DNA from: Jaenimonas drosophilae
Taxonomy: Eukaryota > Euglenozoa > Kinetoplastea > Trypanosomatida > Trypanosomatidae
NCBI GenBank assembly: GCA_030849065.1
Contig: JASAON010001609.1
Location: 1 to 64,000, forward strand
Length of the DNA stretch: 64,000 nt
Reading direction: 5' to 3'
The translations under genes and the position numbers were made by a program. Positions 13,401 to 18,675 of this stretch are shown here, piece by piece. The stretch's first letter is position 1; each line of letters begins with the position of its first letter. A model generated the notes under the pieces. The model ran no database searches, was not told where the DNA came from, and saw only the letters and a program-made list of their open reading frames with translations.

Positions 13401-14415
13401 CTTGGAGGTCGGCCAAGGCCATCCGCCACGGACCACGCCAATCGCTGCTCTGCAGCAGGACTTGGCTCCGGATGTACTCCCGCAAGTCACCGCTGACGAT
13501 GGAGAGGAGTGAGATGCAGTTGGTGCGTGTGCGCTCCGTGTGTGGTTTTGATGCCCAGTACTCCATCAAGCTGGTATGTACCAGTCGCAGCACCTCCGCC
13601 CCTTCGGCGAGGGAGAAGGTCTTGGACCGCCACTGTGGCGGCAGCTCTGACTCGAGGGAGGCCGTGGAAAAGGTGCTGAGAGCCTGCGCGAGCTCGTGGG
13701 TGTTGATCCATACCTTCAGCATGGGGCCGTCGAGCATCTTGCGATCCAGGCTGGCCACACTGACGAGGAGTGAGGAATCCTCCATCGCGAGCTCATCGCG
13801 CTGCTTTTGTAGTTGGCGCTTGCGTGGCGAGACGGCGGGGGTCGCTGACTCCGCACGATCCCGTCCTGGTCGGAGATCCACGGTGGTACTGGAGTAGGCC
13901 CGCACACACACCGCCTTCTTCACCACCACATCAAAGCGCGTGCCTGTGGGGCAGAGAACGGAAGGAAAGTTGGTGATGGCATGAACGCCCGTGGAGAGGT
14001 CCGCCGCCACCTCCTTGTACAGGAGCTCCAGCATCTGCTGAATGGTCGCGGTGTTGGGCAAGGCGGCGTAGTCGGCAGGGAGGGAGCCGAGCTCGCTGTA
14101 GCGCGCAATGAGGGTGGAGAAGTTGAGAGCGCGGTCAGCGATGGTGGAGAAGTTGCTGGCCTCCGCCTCACCCGACAAGGTCAGGCTCGTGTGGTTCGTC
14201 ACCTCGCGTGCCAAAGCGGAGATGAGGCGCTGCATCTCGGCAGCGAAGCTGCTCTCGGCATCCTCGTCGGCACGGTGCTGTGCGGCGGGGAGTTGGAAGA
14301 GCACCCAACCATCACCACGGGTCGTCAGGACGCTGCGGCCGAAGGAAACTTGTAAGTGGCGATGTGCCGCGCTGGCGAGCTGGGCCTCCACAGCCACCAA
14401 GGCAGAGGCGGCCAT
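1456..14415 (-). CDS. DYNC2H1: Cytoplasmic dynein 2 heavy chain (intraflagellar transport dynein)
   Basis: This is the motor that drives retrograde intraflagellar transport. From the ATG at 14415 (MAASALVAVE) it is 4,319 residues, the normal size for DYNC2H1/DHC1b. An in-frame TTG upstream at 14472 is not used here. The order is N-terminal tail, linker, then the AAA ring. AAA1 has GPAGTGKT at about residue 1733, followed by the IFT-dynein-like FNCDEGIDFKAMGRIFVG. AAA2 has GPSGSGKS at about 2026 and AAA3 has GPEGCGKG at about 2337. AAA4 has a degenerate GRPGVGRR at about 2685. A coiled-coil stalk with the microtubule-binding tip spans about 2900-3215, followed by AAA5, AAA6 and the C-terminal cap. 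The divergent AAA4 loop with Arg for Lys is, to my knowledge, typical of DYNC2H1 and separates it from cytoplasmic dynein 1. No intron interrupts the 13 kb. Confidence 0.96.
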   Translation of the reverse strand: MAASALVAVEAQLASAAHRHLQVSFGRSVLTTRGDGWVLFQLPAAQHRADEDAESSFAAEMQRLISALAREVTNHTSLTLSGEAEASNFSTIADRALNFSTLIARYSELGSLPADYAALPNTATIQQMLELLYKEVAADLSTGVHAITNFPSVLCPTGTRFDVVVKKAVCVRAYSSTTVDLRPGRDRAESATPAVSPRKRQLQKQRDELAMEDSSLLVSVASLDRKMLDGPMLKVWINTHELAQALSTFSTASLESELPPQWRSKTFSLAEGAEVLRLVHTSLMEYWASKPHTERTRTNCISLLSIVSGDLREYIRSQVLLQSSDWRGPWRMALADLQAALHLCRKWKKMLNLLQRRDWQEWESGEAFQDESFLLFSQRLQDAVRIRETLQSITQLHEKIPDSLVPEIIFEDANMMDLSSPTWDTCVAAFEKELSFLTPSLRNRVKQLFTGPPGDSQLRVVEQYTTLLRREDIGSAVGKELDAVAEYLVQKLATVASRYENNVRRATTDLQRLRASKTCQAEGSYVPEVAYQLFGPDSERTTLVAKRAEGIIVAAQKEEVSVMEQWRNTVEAQCKKIKEVEEAAVIQTIDGERLTCTVHQSIQQFLQEVRNIRCWISGASSYSANPSRKDMSKLSDGAENTIKACELLVAAAIRMQQTVANFNTVLHQIIPCTRPMLDPAVKKALSHILFADTPRRTISLGNYQELEGLILSFQNTVESLSADNRHIRRFHGDFISQVLALHNVDLTKHMDQWRSAVDGMRSSFEDFLTQHNFANYDRWRRHWDAQIFKALEYQYRKGLESLHENMEELKVELVFKQGVVQFKPTFEAMREAYYVKVREFVSVPLRFRGLQPKREGNGTYELYPLMPVLNNERIITVHTKAIELFTKLNRVRKAFRQHIVIGLCGMNGSPDLDSIVEQWANTDEQFGRGFEVVKEHLAKMQKIEDVMKVDCFSISTVPVKASMEEQLHRLEESLLNALRKRMQVAVNAVDEFIFNASNVVERQPTTMDEVGKANQAYHEYLGQLGDFEKQLEQIDINNKDLRARSGAAIDLSATKTRWEHLRDAMSSHTKVIEASVSKMRVSLDSIIQKFLKDIQRFANNWSKQKNLLLDAFRDKKPEAVQRLLVVMKDLVNDLHDLEKQATELESKCAYFNQPKPNFTVLASTVKDVTSTSAMWSLYDQFEEKLGELRREDWLTFRSHTYQFDDFCKEWNQTLAQRTSEGGDGNASENIIATYLLNMLVEWNAVLPLLKFCRGDGWMTEHWNELFRLLEIPKGMTSAELTFGDVLEHYTQLLEKQAEVKQLHSRAQGEIQIREALQDLRTWALEANFTLVAPNDGAGKIKLISEWKDVMTQVSENQALVGSLKDSPFYANFADEAAGWESKLIALSESLILLNSIQRRWAYLEPIFARGALPQEQARFKRVDKEFVSILREVEADPRVMSLAAQIDLADKLKGILEQIERCQKSLMEYLDTKRDKLPRFYFISDEDLLEILGHSQNPSVIQSHLKKLFMGIHSVEFNEDKTSITHMLSADHERVQLLRPVNITGPNVEDWLIQLDEVMKATLQELIVKCVGVKDPTSMECVRIYPSQVLQVAQQILATSMIHDSISRNTLKEVHGILNNQLSHLTSASASEDEVTKLKIKALILDVIHNVEVVELLMAKQVRDPREWWWQKQLRYTLDDKQLCHIRMIDTTFAYTYEYQGNAAKLVHTPLTDKCYLVLTKGMGLGYGGNPYGPAGTGKTESVKALGSAMGRQVLVFNCDEGIDFKAMGRIFVGIVKCGAWGCFDEFNRLKIDQLSAISQMIQVIQEALKNKEPTCPLLNKAVDLNPNAGIFVTLNPAGKGYGGRTKLPDNLKQLFREVAMSVPDNELITSTMLLSEGFVHAKKLATNVVQLYKLCGQLMSTQQHYDWGLRPLKAVLRLGGSLVQRWKANAPGKTATEMEEAELMIQSLNINTISKLTFDDARLFRGLVRDIFPGAKTTEISYVELEDAVKKAIHELGLQEIPAQVLKVLQLYEAMNQRTGVVLVGPSGSGKSTLINILRKALEMMKIAVPLHVMNPKAMPRRQLLGFMDPDTREWYDGVLTAAARDVVKQPKESRPWILCDGDIDPEWIESLNSVLDDNKLLTMPNGVRIQFGANVNFVFETHSLEYASPATVSRMGVLFFSDKDIYLESVVESVMAAQSERVRTNIQPLILKHVFAAIDEVLRLNTFSVPTTRMGLLQTCLNHVMQVKNEGDFIHSMVRGLGGTMTPEGAVTFANAIYAAAPQKPLNESRPLDTYYDAKAKKMAEFSSDLTATITPAELLAGHAPMIKTAEIQRLLATLAPLARDKSCKPVFLVGPEGCGKGKLLKHSLKTEEGVGITIINCSAQTSSVNVVQKLEQLCTLYSTNTGRVFRPKDGERLVLIFRNINLPKPDRYGTVELHSFIHQLLMYQGFYNKELEFIRVERIQIMASMNPATSAGRYPVTPRLLAIVNIITMAYPSKSSLLQIYTTYWAGLLRSTNIGQGKDYDGGRELAQFMITVYDKIRRRFEGEDYAHFLICPRHLTSWLCNVLLYQVDALTSLPAVLANEAYRIFSDCLPHPEDRSKADKIFTEHLAAIGFSAPSRSERYAMMFVSWFRPLTANEGEPRLLEQKKYEDIAQEVQGALLRYSREFKELDITVIAEVISWIARVDRVLARPGGHLILVGRPGVGRRDATILAAYMQRMEFVTLNMTHDYSIKNFRNDLRTFIQRATTQNTRMLLVLEDHNIIDESFLEYINGLVSSGEAPGLFTSEEMENMYSSIREEAANDGYIGNIYGYFVDRLQKNFRVALIMDNQHELFLVRLQSNPGLLTKCELLWMGMWSDDVAKTVCKTRLKDKIAALESSDGNKGFHLHREMLAIHHGMGPRYSPKDFQVLMDSYDKIIDGKSKSSDENIERLEAGLAKLMEAESSVEKIKRDVAKKKGDCETMQKEADEALNKIQKSMEDSQEQRDQAKELQQQLKEEHEDIVQKRHKSEEELKDIKPMLDTAKDAVSSIQSEQLNEIRSLKSPPEPIRDVLEGVMALLGVTDVSWQSMRKFLGERGMKDRILDFKVDTITPAIRSSVSKLVQQKATSFKHEVIFHASKAAAPMAQWVTAMIKYADITERIAPLTRQLEQLERNQREGEEKLKALNKKLKEIDELVATLREEFTKKCKEAEKLRAKLEAAEKELHCAHELLGKLSGEKTRWAQEAETIREAKRTVPKRALIAAAFMTYLGRETEDVRLKYVSQWSERLGFTSPVDVTDFMSTEGERLQYKAEGLPGDQLSMENAVVLLGTVQTPLVIDPANQAIEWCKAHLRASNVVVEVASLHDERFAHTLELAIRFGKTLLVTEVSAIEALLFPVLRRDLTSAGAKRVVQVGNKSVDWQDTFRTILFTRSTDLSLPPGAAALVSEVNFSVTSFGLESQLLGLTIKNEKPELEQQKVELLRKEEGLKLDLSKLEVRLLSELANAHGDILENTQLVESLNEVKMQSTSIQEALSLSQVLQTELDEKRDVYRPFARQGSVLYFLIKDLARLNRMYQFGLADFIDLFTATLKGYHGAQELQVKIPELIGSFARAAFHRVCQGLFKQDRMIFGLHLLHGFHPEEYPAEAWDCLMGAVANVKSVEEVSLPAWAPPSSKVKFAALLATPTGAAAVEKWRLDNLDKWTKWMSSSSPEQHLASKGSFTTMEQLLLINTFRPDRMPALTLRIILESLKVDSLIPPTTMEELLKSSSASTPLLLITSSGADPSMEVQAVANHVVGKQRFTQMALGGGQTDEAMQQLRRCAAQGEWLFLKNLHLVLDWAHTLEKELCAMPEPNPGFRLIITTEAHDLFPSVLLRISTKVTVEAPPGVKQNLLRTYGSWDQAFLESMPQNGAQMLFGLAFFHSIVQERRTFVPQGWVQYYEFSPADLKAASDVLIDLSRKKSVDWVTLKGILENCIYGGRLDNPRDERVLQQLMDLYFTEEVIIRTSSPLYGNIMVPATGNRAAILPVIQQQIADVDVPAIFNLPPNADRAVLESAAGAQVEALRGLTKHTTTHQGSLEGWHKLLAPALELWKASDLKVGGPPRSIASNVADPDPIDVFFVSEVNLLAQLIIQLTAWFDDLRSMSEGTMIPSAEMRDEALELIGGRMPSRWLDRMDGPKESKLWLSLLARKYQTTLKWMKEPMSASIVYDLSSFLRPQTFFNALRQYTARQSKAPLVDLMLVASIGSSGIANSLQVSVSVKATSIVIQGAIIAPDGKVQRVSASSPSSVPLSTNIVVGWMSGDRAASKMSGYTTIPVYSNAERQTVVFPLCVPCASPSEELELSLNGVACFLVPS

Positions 14416-15282
14416 GATGGATGATGGAGGATGAAGCTGTATGATGCGTGCAACACACACGGACAGACACAAGAGCAGTACAGGTTTTTTTTTGGCTAGG
14501 CTAGGCTAGGCTAAGCTGCAACGAACAGTGTGGGTGTGCGTGTGTGGGCAATGAATAAAGATGCCACCTACTCCGAATGACGTTCCTCAACGAAGGAAAG
14601 TAGGGAGTTAGAGCGCGTATGTGTGTGCGTGTGTGTGTGTCTGTGTAGAGATGGTCTAGTCCAAAGAAGACGTTCTGCGCTCGTGCCTTGCGTGAGTGCG
14701 TTGTTCGTCTGCTCTGCGGTATCAAGAAGAAGAAAAAACTCCTGCTCCCAAAACAAGAATATCTTCTTGTGCGTATGTGTTGCTGCAGCCGACGTGCTAG
14801 CGGCTACTGCTACCCAACACCGTTGGTGGGATGAAGGAATATTAGATCACTAAAGATGAACTATGCATGAAAAAAATAATAATCGAGAAGCAATGAGATG
14901 TTGGCAATGATGATGAAGACGATGATGCAGCATGTCAGCCATGATCGTGTGCAATGAATTCAGTAGCCTCCTATCCTATGAAGGATTGCAGCTCGGGGTG
15001 GAGAAGGGTCGGGTTGTTGCTAGGAACCCTCCGTACACTGAAGGATGAGGAAGAAGAAAAAGGGTTGTTTTGTGTGCCATCACACACACACACACACATG
15101 GCCATCTAGCCCACCCATGATGGATGCACGGCAACATCAGCAACACACACACATACGCACGCATGACCACGCATCCGGAACGGAGGATGGTTTTGTACCG
15201 CAGCCCATCTATCAAGGCAGCAGCGAGCAGCTCTATTGTGGTACTCCTTTCAGCCCCACTTTCCTCACCAGCCCATCCCTCA
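14416..15282. other. Intergenic spacer: dynein leader and TBCCD1 3' region
   Basis: This spacer is rich in short tandem repeats. Sense-strand CA-type repeats lie at 14612-14645 and sense-strand GT-type repeats at 15078-15098 and 15140-15165. A candidate splice acceptor for the dynein mRNA is the CATACAG about 25 bases upstream of the ATG. It is followed on the sense strand by a G-free leader. No coding frame was accepted. Confidence 0.5.
14494..14513. repeat. Four tandem copies of GGCTA
   Basis: A pentanucleotide is repeated four times without error, next to a run of nine T. It lies about 80 bases upstream of the dynein ATG, probably just upstream of the splice acceptor. It is not a known telomeric repeat. 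Confidence 0.8.
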
Positions 15283-16983
15283 TCACGTGGAGCTGGTCGT
15301 GTTGGTACTTCCGTGGAGGATATCAATCAGTCCGCTTCCCTGCCCGCTGTGGTGCAGCCATTCAAGAAACATGGAGTGAACCTTGTGCCGCAGACCATCC
15401 GCCAAGTCCTTGCGCCCCTCATCCTCCAACCTTCGGTAGGCATCACGAAGGTCCTGCGAGATGTCCTGGAAGCGGCCAACACGCTGCTCCAGCTCACGGC
15501 GGTAGGCCTCTGGCAAATTGCATGGGTTGGACCGCGTTGCCGTCGTGGCTGCACCTCCTCCTCCTCCTCCTCCTCCGTTGTTGTTGTTGCTGCTGCTGCC
15601 TGCGGTGGCAGGGAAGGTGAGGGCCCGAAAGTCTGCCGGCCGAAGTACGTAGTTCTGCGATGGCAGGCCAGCATTCCACAGATTCAGGCATGGATTGATG
15701 CCTGAGGCGAGGAGGTCCTCCTCCAGTGTTGGGTAAAAGGTGTTGTAGGGTGCCAAACGCACCGAGGAGAGGCCACCATCGCCCGCACGCAGCAACACCG
15801 GCGGGGTATTCACGCAGATGAAGAGGTCCACGTTGGTACACTCGGACACAATGAGGGCCCCACACAGGGCGGAGATGGAGCAGTTGTGGCAGCGATGGAT
15901 GAAGAGGATGCCACCCACCGGACCCATGGCCACGGTGCAGTTAGTCAGGGCAGAGAGCTTGGTGTGGGGCAGTGCAGCAGCCGCGTAGATGCGGCTTTGG
16001 GTGCAGTTGTGAATGGTGTAGCTCGAGCTGGGCAGCTGCATCATCGCCTCAGACAGGAGTGGGCTTGGGGCTTGATAGTACTGGTCGCGCAGGCCCTGCA
16101 CCACCACGTTGTTGGCGAAGCGTGTGGTGCTGCTCCCACGAAGACCACCTACGAGGAGCTCACTCCCTGGCACCACCATGCGTGAGCGCATGAATTGCAT
16201 CAGCACCGACACATCAATGGACTTGTCTGCGGCCGACCACAGAAAGCCAATCCCTGTGCCAAAGGGTTGCTCTACGCCGGCGCTGAACTCACGGAAGAGC
16301 AAACGCAGCTCCAGCGCATCACTCAAGGTTACTCGGCCAGGGCGTGTCACGGCGACGATGCTGATGAAGTCGTGGAGGTACTGTCGCAAATTCTCTGAAA
16401 TCTTCTCGTGGTTGTTGTTGGCGGTGCTGTTGGCATCTGCCTCCTTGCTCGTGCGTCCGCCAAGGTTGTTGGCATTGGTGGCGTTGAGCCTGGCAAGGAA
16501 GTGCTGGGCGTAGAGGAAGAGGAGCAGGCCAGGGAGGCTCACCATCCGCGAGCTACTCGCCGCAGACCACAGGCCTTCGTTGACTCGTCCGCCCATCTTA
16601 TTCAGCAGCGCACGACTGCTTTCTTGGCGGTACTCCGCAATGGGCCGAAGGTTGGGTGCGGTAGCAAAAGATGGTGCAGCCTGCATGCACCCGCCACTGA
16701 TGGCGAAGTAGAGATCAAAGACGCTGTAGGCCGCTGTTTCCGTGAGGCTCAGCACACGCACCGCCAAGTCCTTCCACGAGGACAAGGTGATGGAGGAGGC
16801 GGTGCTGCTTTCTTGGTGTACCTTCAGAATGGCACTGGGGGAGAGCCCGGTTGGTACGCCAATGAGGTCGCAGTGCTCAAAGAGGATGGGATTGATGCAG
16901 AAGTTGATGTGATCGCCTCCGCCTAACTTGGCAGACGTCCGCCCAGCGGCTGAGCCACTCGAGAAGGGAGAGGTGTAGGACAT
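15283..16983 (-). CDS. TBCCD1: TBCC domain-containing protein 1
   Basis: TBCCD1 is a centrosome, basal body and Golgi linker protein in animals, algae and trypanosomes. The ATG at 16983 (MSYTSPFSSG) gives 566 residues, close to the family length. The C-CAP/TBCC beta-helix lies at about residues 320-430. It shows the repeating short strands of the family (IHNCTQSRIY, CTVAMGPVGGILFIHRC, LIVSECTNVDLFICVN), followed by the TBCCD1-type LAPYNTFYPTLEEDL. The N-terminal half carries the helical region preceding TBCC in this family. A run of Gly and Asn (about 475-490) and a C-terminal helical tail follow the domain. TBCCD1 is distinguished from tubulin cofactor C and RP2 by the NTFYPTLEEDL segment. 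A longer in-frame reading upstream of 16983 consists of CA-rich leader and was not used. Confidence 0.88.
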   Translation of the reverse strand: MSYTSPFSSGSAAGRTSAKLGGGDHINFCINPILFEHCDLIGVPTGLSPSAILKVHQESSTASSITLSSWKDLAVRVLSLTETAAYSVFDLYFAISGGCMQAAPSFATAPNLRPIAEYRQESSRALLNKMGGRVNEGLWSAASSSRMVSLPGLLLFLYAQHFLARLNATNANNLGGRTSKEADANSTANNNHEKISENLRQYLHDFISIVAVTRPGRVTLSDALELRLLFREFSAGVEQPFGTGIGFLWSAADKSIDVSVLMQFMRSRMVVPGSELLVGGLRGSSTTRFANNVVVQGLRDQYYQAPSPLLSEAMMQLPSSSYTIHNCTQSRIYAAAALPHTKLSALTNCTVAMGPVGGILFIHRCHNCSISALCGALIVSECTNVDLFICVNTPPVLLRAGDGGLSSVRLAPYNTFYPTLEEDLLASGINPCLNLWNAGLPSQNYVLRPADFRALTFPATAGSSSNNNNGGGGGGGGAATTATRSNPCNLPEAYRRELEQRVGRFQDISQDLRDAYRRLEDEGRKDLADGLRHKVHSMFLEWLHHSGQGSGLIDILHGSTNTTSST

Positions 16984-17640
16984 GAGCACGGGTGATGGAC
17001 GATGTTGGGAATGTGTTTGTGTGTATGTTTTGGCTGTCTTGCGTCCTTCGTTTGGGGTGACACACACAATCAAGGTGTGGTGTGTTCCGTGTGTGTTGCA
17101 GCAAATGGCCCTTCGCTGTTGATGCAAAGAGATGTATGCGGAGGTGGCTGAGGTCAGTCGGCTCGAATTGCTCAGACAGGAGGGCTATACAATAAGGTTG
17201 ATGAAGAGAGAGGGAGAAACAAGAGGTGATTGTGTACGTGTGTGTGTGTGTGTGATGGTACTTGATGATGCACGCTGCACGGTATGAATTGGTACAACTG
17301 CCCACAAGTTGGAGAAACTCAAAGAGAGACGAGACAAAAAAAACAGAGCAGAAAAATGAAGATAATCTTCCCACGTGTCATGGGGAGCTCACTACTCAGC
17401 AAAACACATGTCGTAGACGTAGGAGGGGCGTGGCCATCCCACGCTCCGAGCAAGAAGAATCTGGTATCATCATCATCCTTCCTCCTCTGCATCTCATCCA
17501 CAGCCCCGGTGTGTGGTGGAATGAAAGAGAGAGAGAGAGAGAGAGAGAGATGAATGTGCGTCTGTGAAGATGGAATCAAAGAGCAGAAAAGAAAAAAACA
17601 TGTGCTGAATATCTGTTTGGACGTATTCCTCCTCTAGCCA
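16984..17640. other. Intergenic spacer with GA and GT microsatellites
   Basis: On the sense strand the first 80 bases above the TBCCD1 ATG are CA-rich and G-poor (leader). A TG/CA repeat sits near 17236-17254 and a (GA)12 tract at 17527-17550. No convincing small gene is seen. Confidence 0.5.
17527..17550. repeat. (GA)12 microsatellite
   Basis: Perfect dinucleotide repeat on the plus strand, so TC (pyrimidine) on the sense strand. It lies in the 3' region of the EGF-like gene. Confidence 0.9.
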
Positions 17641-18372
17641 TCACACAGGAAGCATGTGCGGATGGAGGCGTGAGTGGCCGAGGCTTGATCCTTGTGGTGC
17701 ATCCACCTCCACGGACATGTCTGGGCTTGCCTGCGTCCACCTTTGACTGCCACGTACCACGCCACTGCTGTTGGTGTGTGCTGCAGGCTCCACCTCCACA
17801 AAGGCATCTGGTGCCTCATCTGGTGTTGTCGTGGAGGTGGTGGGATCGATATTCGTCCTCCGCCGCACCAGTGGCATCTCAAGGACATGCGGCACCGTGG
17901 GTGTGTTTCCTGCGTGCAACATGTTGGGGCCACGTGGCACAACATCACCGTCGTCTGGGGTTGACTTCAACGCCGCGGAGGAACCTCCTCCTTCTGTCGG
18001 AAGCGGGTGTAGCGGCGCCGATGATGCGTGTGCGATTGGCTCGTGCATGGCCCGCCCCTCTTCCCTCCTCTCCCTCTGCCGGCAGACGCAGAAACGATAG
18101 CAGAGGAAGATACCCGCGACCACGCCCACCACCATGGCCACCACAATGGTGATGAGGATGATGAGTGAGCGGGTGGCGTGCGAAATGGGCGGTCCGGGTG
18201 GTGGGTGGGTAACGGGGTTCTCCCGTGCGTTGCAGTAGTACAACGGGCCCCACAGGCCATTCTGCTGGCTGAAGTCCGTCTTCCAACCTTCGAGACAGAC
18301 GCAGACGCGGCTCTTGTCGTTGGCCAACTCCCACGTGCCGTGAAGGCAAACCACCTCGCGATCAGTGGCCAT
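17641..18372 (-). CDS. Single-pass membrane protein with an EGF-like ectodomain
   Basis: With the ATG at 18372 (MATDREVV) the protein has 243 residues. Residues 8-50 form a short EGF-like module: CLHGTW, then CVCLEGW, then a final Cys in YYCN. A Pro-rich linker leads into one strong membrane segment (about 68-90, IILITIVVAMVVGVVAGIFL). A Cys/Arg-rich stop-transfer stretch (CRQRERREEGR) and a long, polar, probably disordered cytoplasmic tail follow. The topology is therefore N-out, C-in. An upstream ATG at 18480 would add a hydrophobic stretch resembling a signal peptide. However, that stretch is encoded by a pyrimidine tract followed by a CA-repeat leader, so I read it as the trans-splice signal. 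Function is unknown; a surface adhesin or receptor is only a guess. Confidence 0.7.
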   Translation of the reverse strand: MATDREVVCLHGTWELANDKSRVCVCLEGWKTDFSQQNGLWGPLYYCNARENPVTHPPPGPPISHATRSLIILITIVVAMVVGVVAGIFLCYRFCVCRQRERREEGRAMHEPIAHASSAPLHPLPTEGGGSSAALKSTPDDGDVVPRGPNMLHAGNTPTVPHVLEMPLVRRRTNIDPTTSTTTPDEAPDAFVEVEPAAHTNSSGVVRGSQRWTQASPDMSVEVDAPQGSSLGHSRLHPHMLPV

Positions 18373-18675
18373 CTGAATGAAAGTTGATGGTTTGGTGCGT
18401 GTGTGTGTGTGTGGGTCTATGAGCAATAAGGAGAAAAAGAAAAAAAGAGCAGCAAGGTTTTCGGTTGCGTACGGCAGCATCTTCTCCGACAAAGGCTGTG
18501 CCACCCAGTCACGGTGAGTTCTTCACCAAGACGGTGGAGTAAAGGATTGGGTTAACAGAAGAAATATCGGACAATCCTCAGTGACACACTGAAGAACCAT
18601 CAACCGGTCAGCATCATCAAACGTGCAGATACACGCACATAAATGGAGAGAGAGTGAGAGAGGTGCAACACGTGG
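18373..18675. other. Short intergenic spacer
   Basis: Holds the leader and splice signal of the EGF-like gene and the 3' region of the CWH43 gene. The latter contains a GA-rich stretch at about 18640-18660. Nothing else is seen. Confidence 0.5.
18417..18453 (-). promoter_or_regulatory. Probable trans-splice acceptor of the EGF-like gene
   Basis: On the sense strand a pyrimidine tract of about 20 bases, mostly T, is followed by an AG whose complement is at 18417-18418. A CA-repeat leader then runs about 45 bases to the ATG at 18372. This is the arrangement expected of a kinetoplastid spliced-leader acceptor. A second AG lies immediately before the ATG. Confidence 0.5.
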
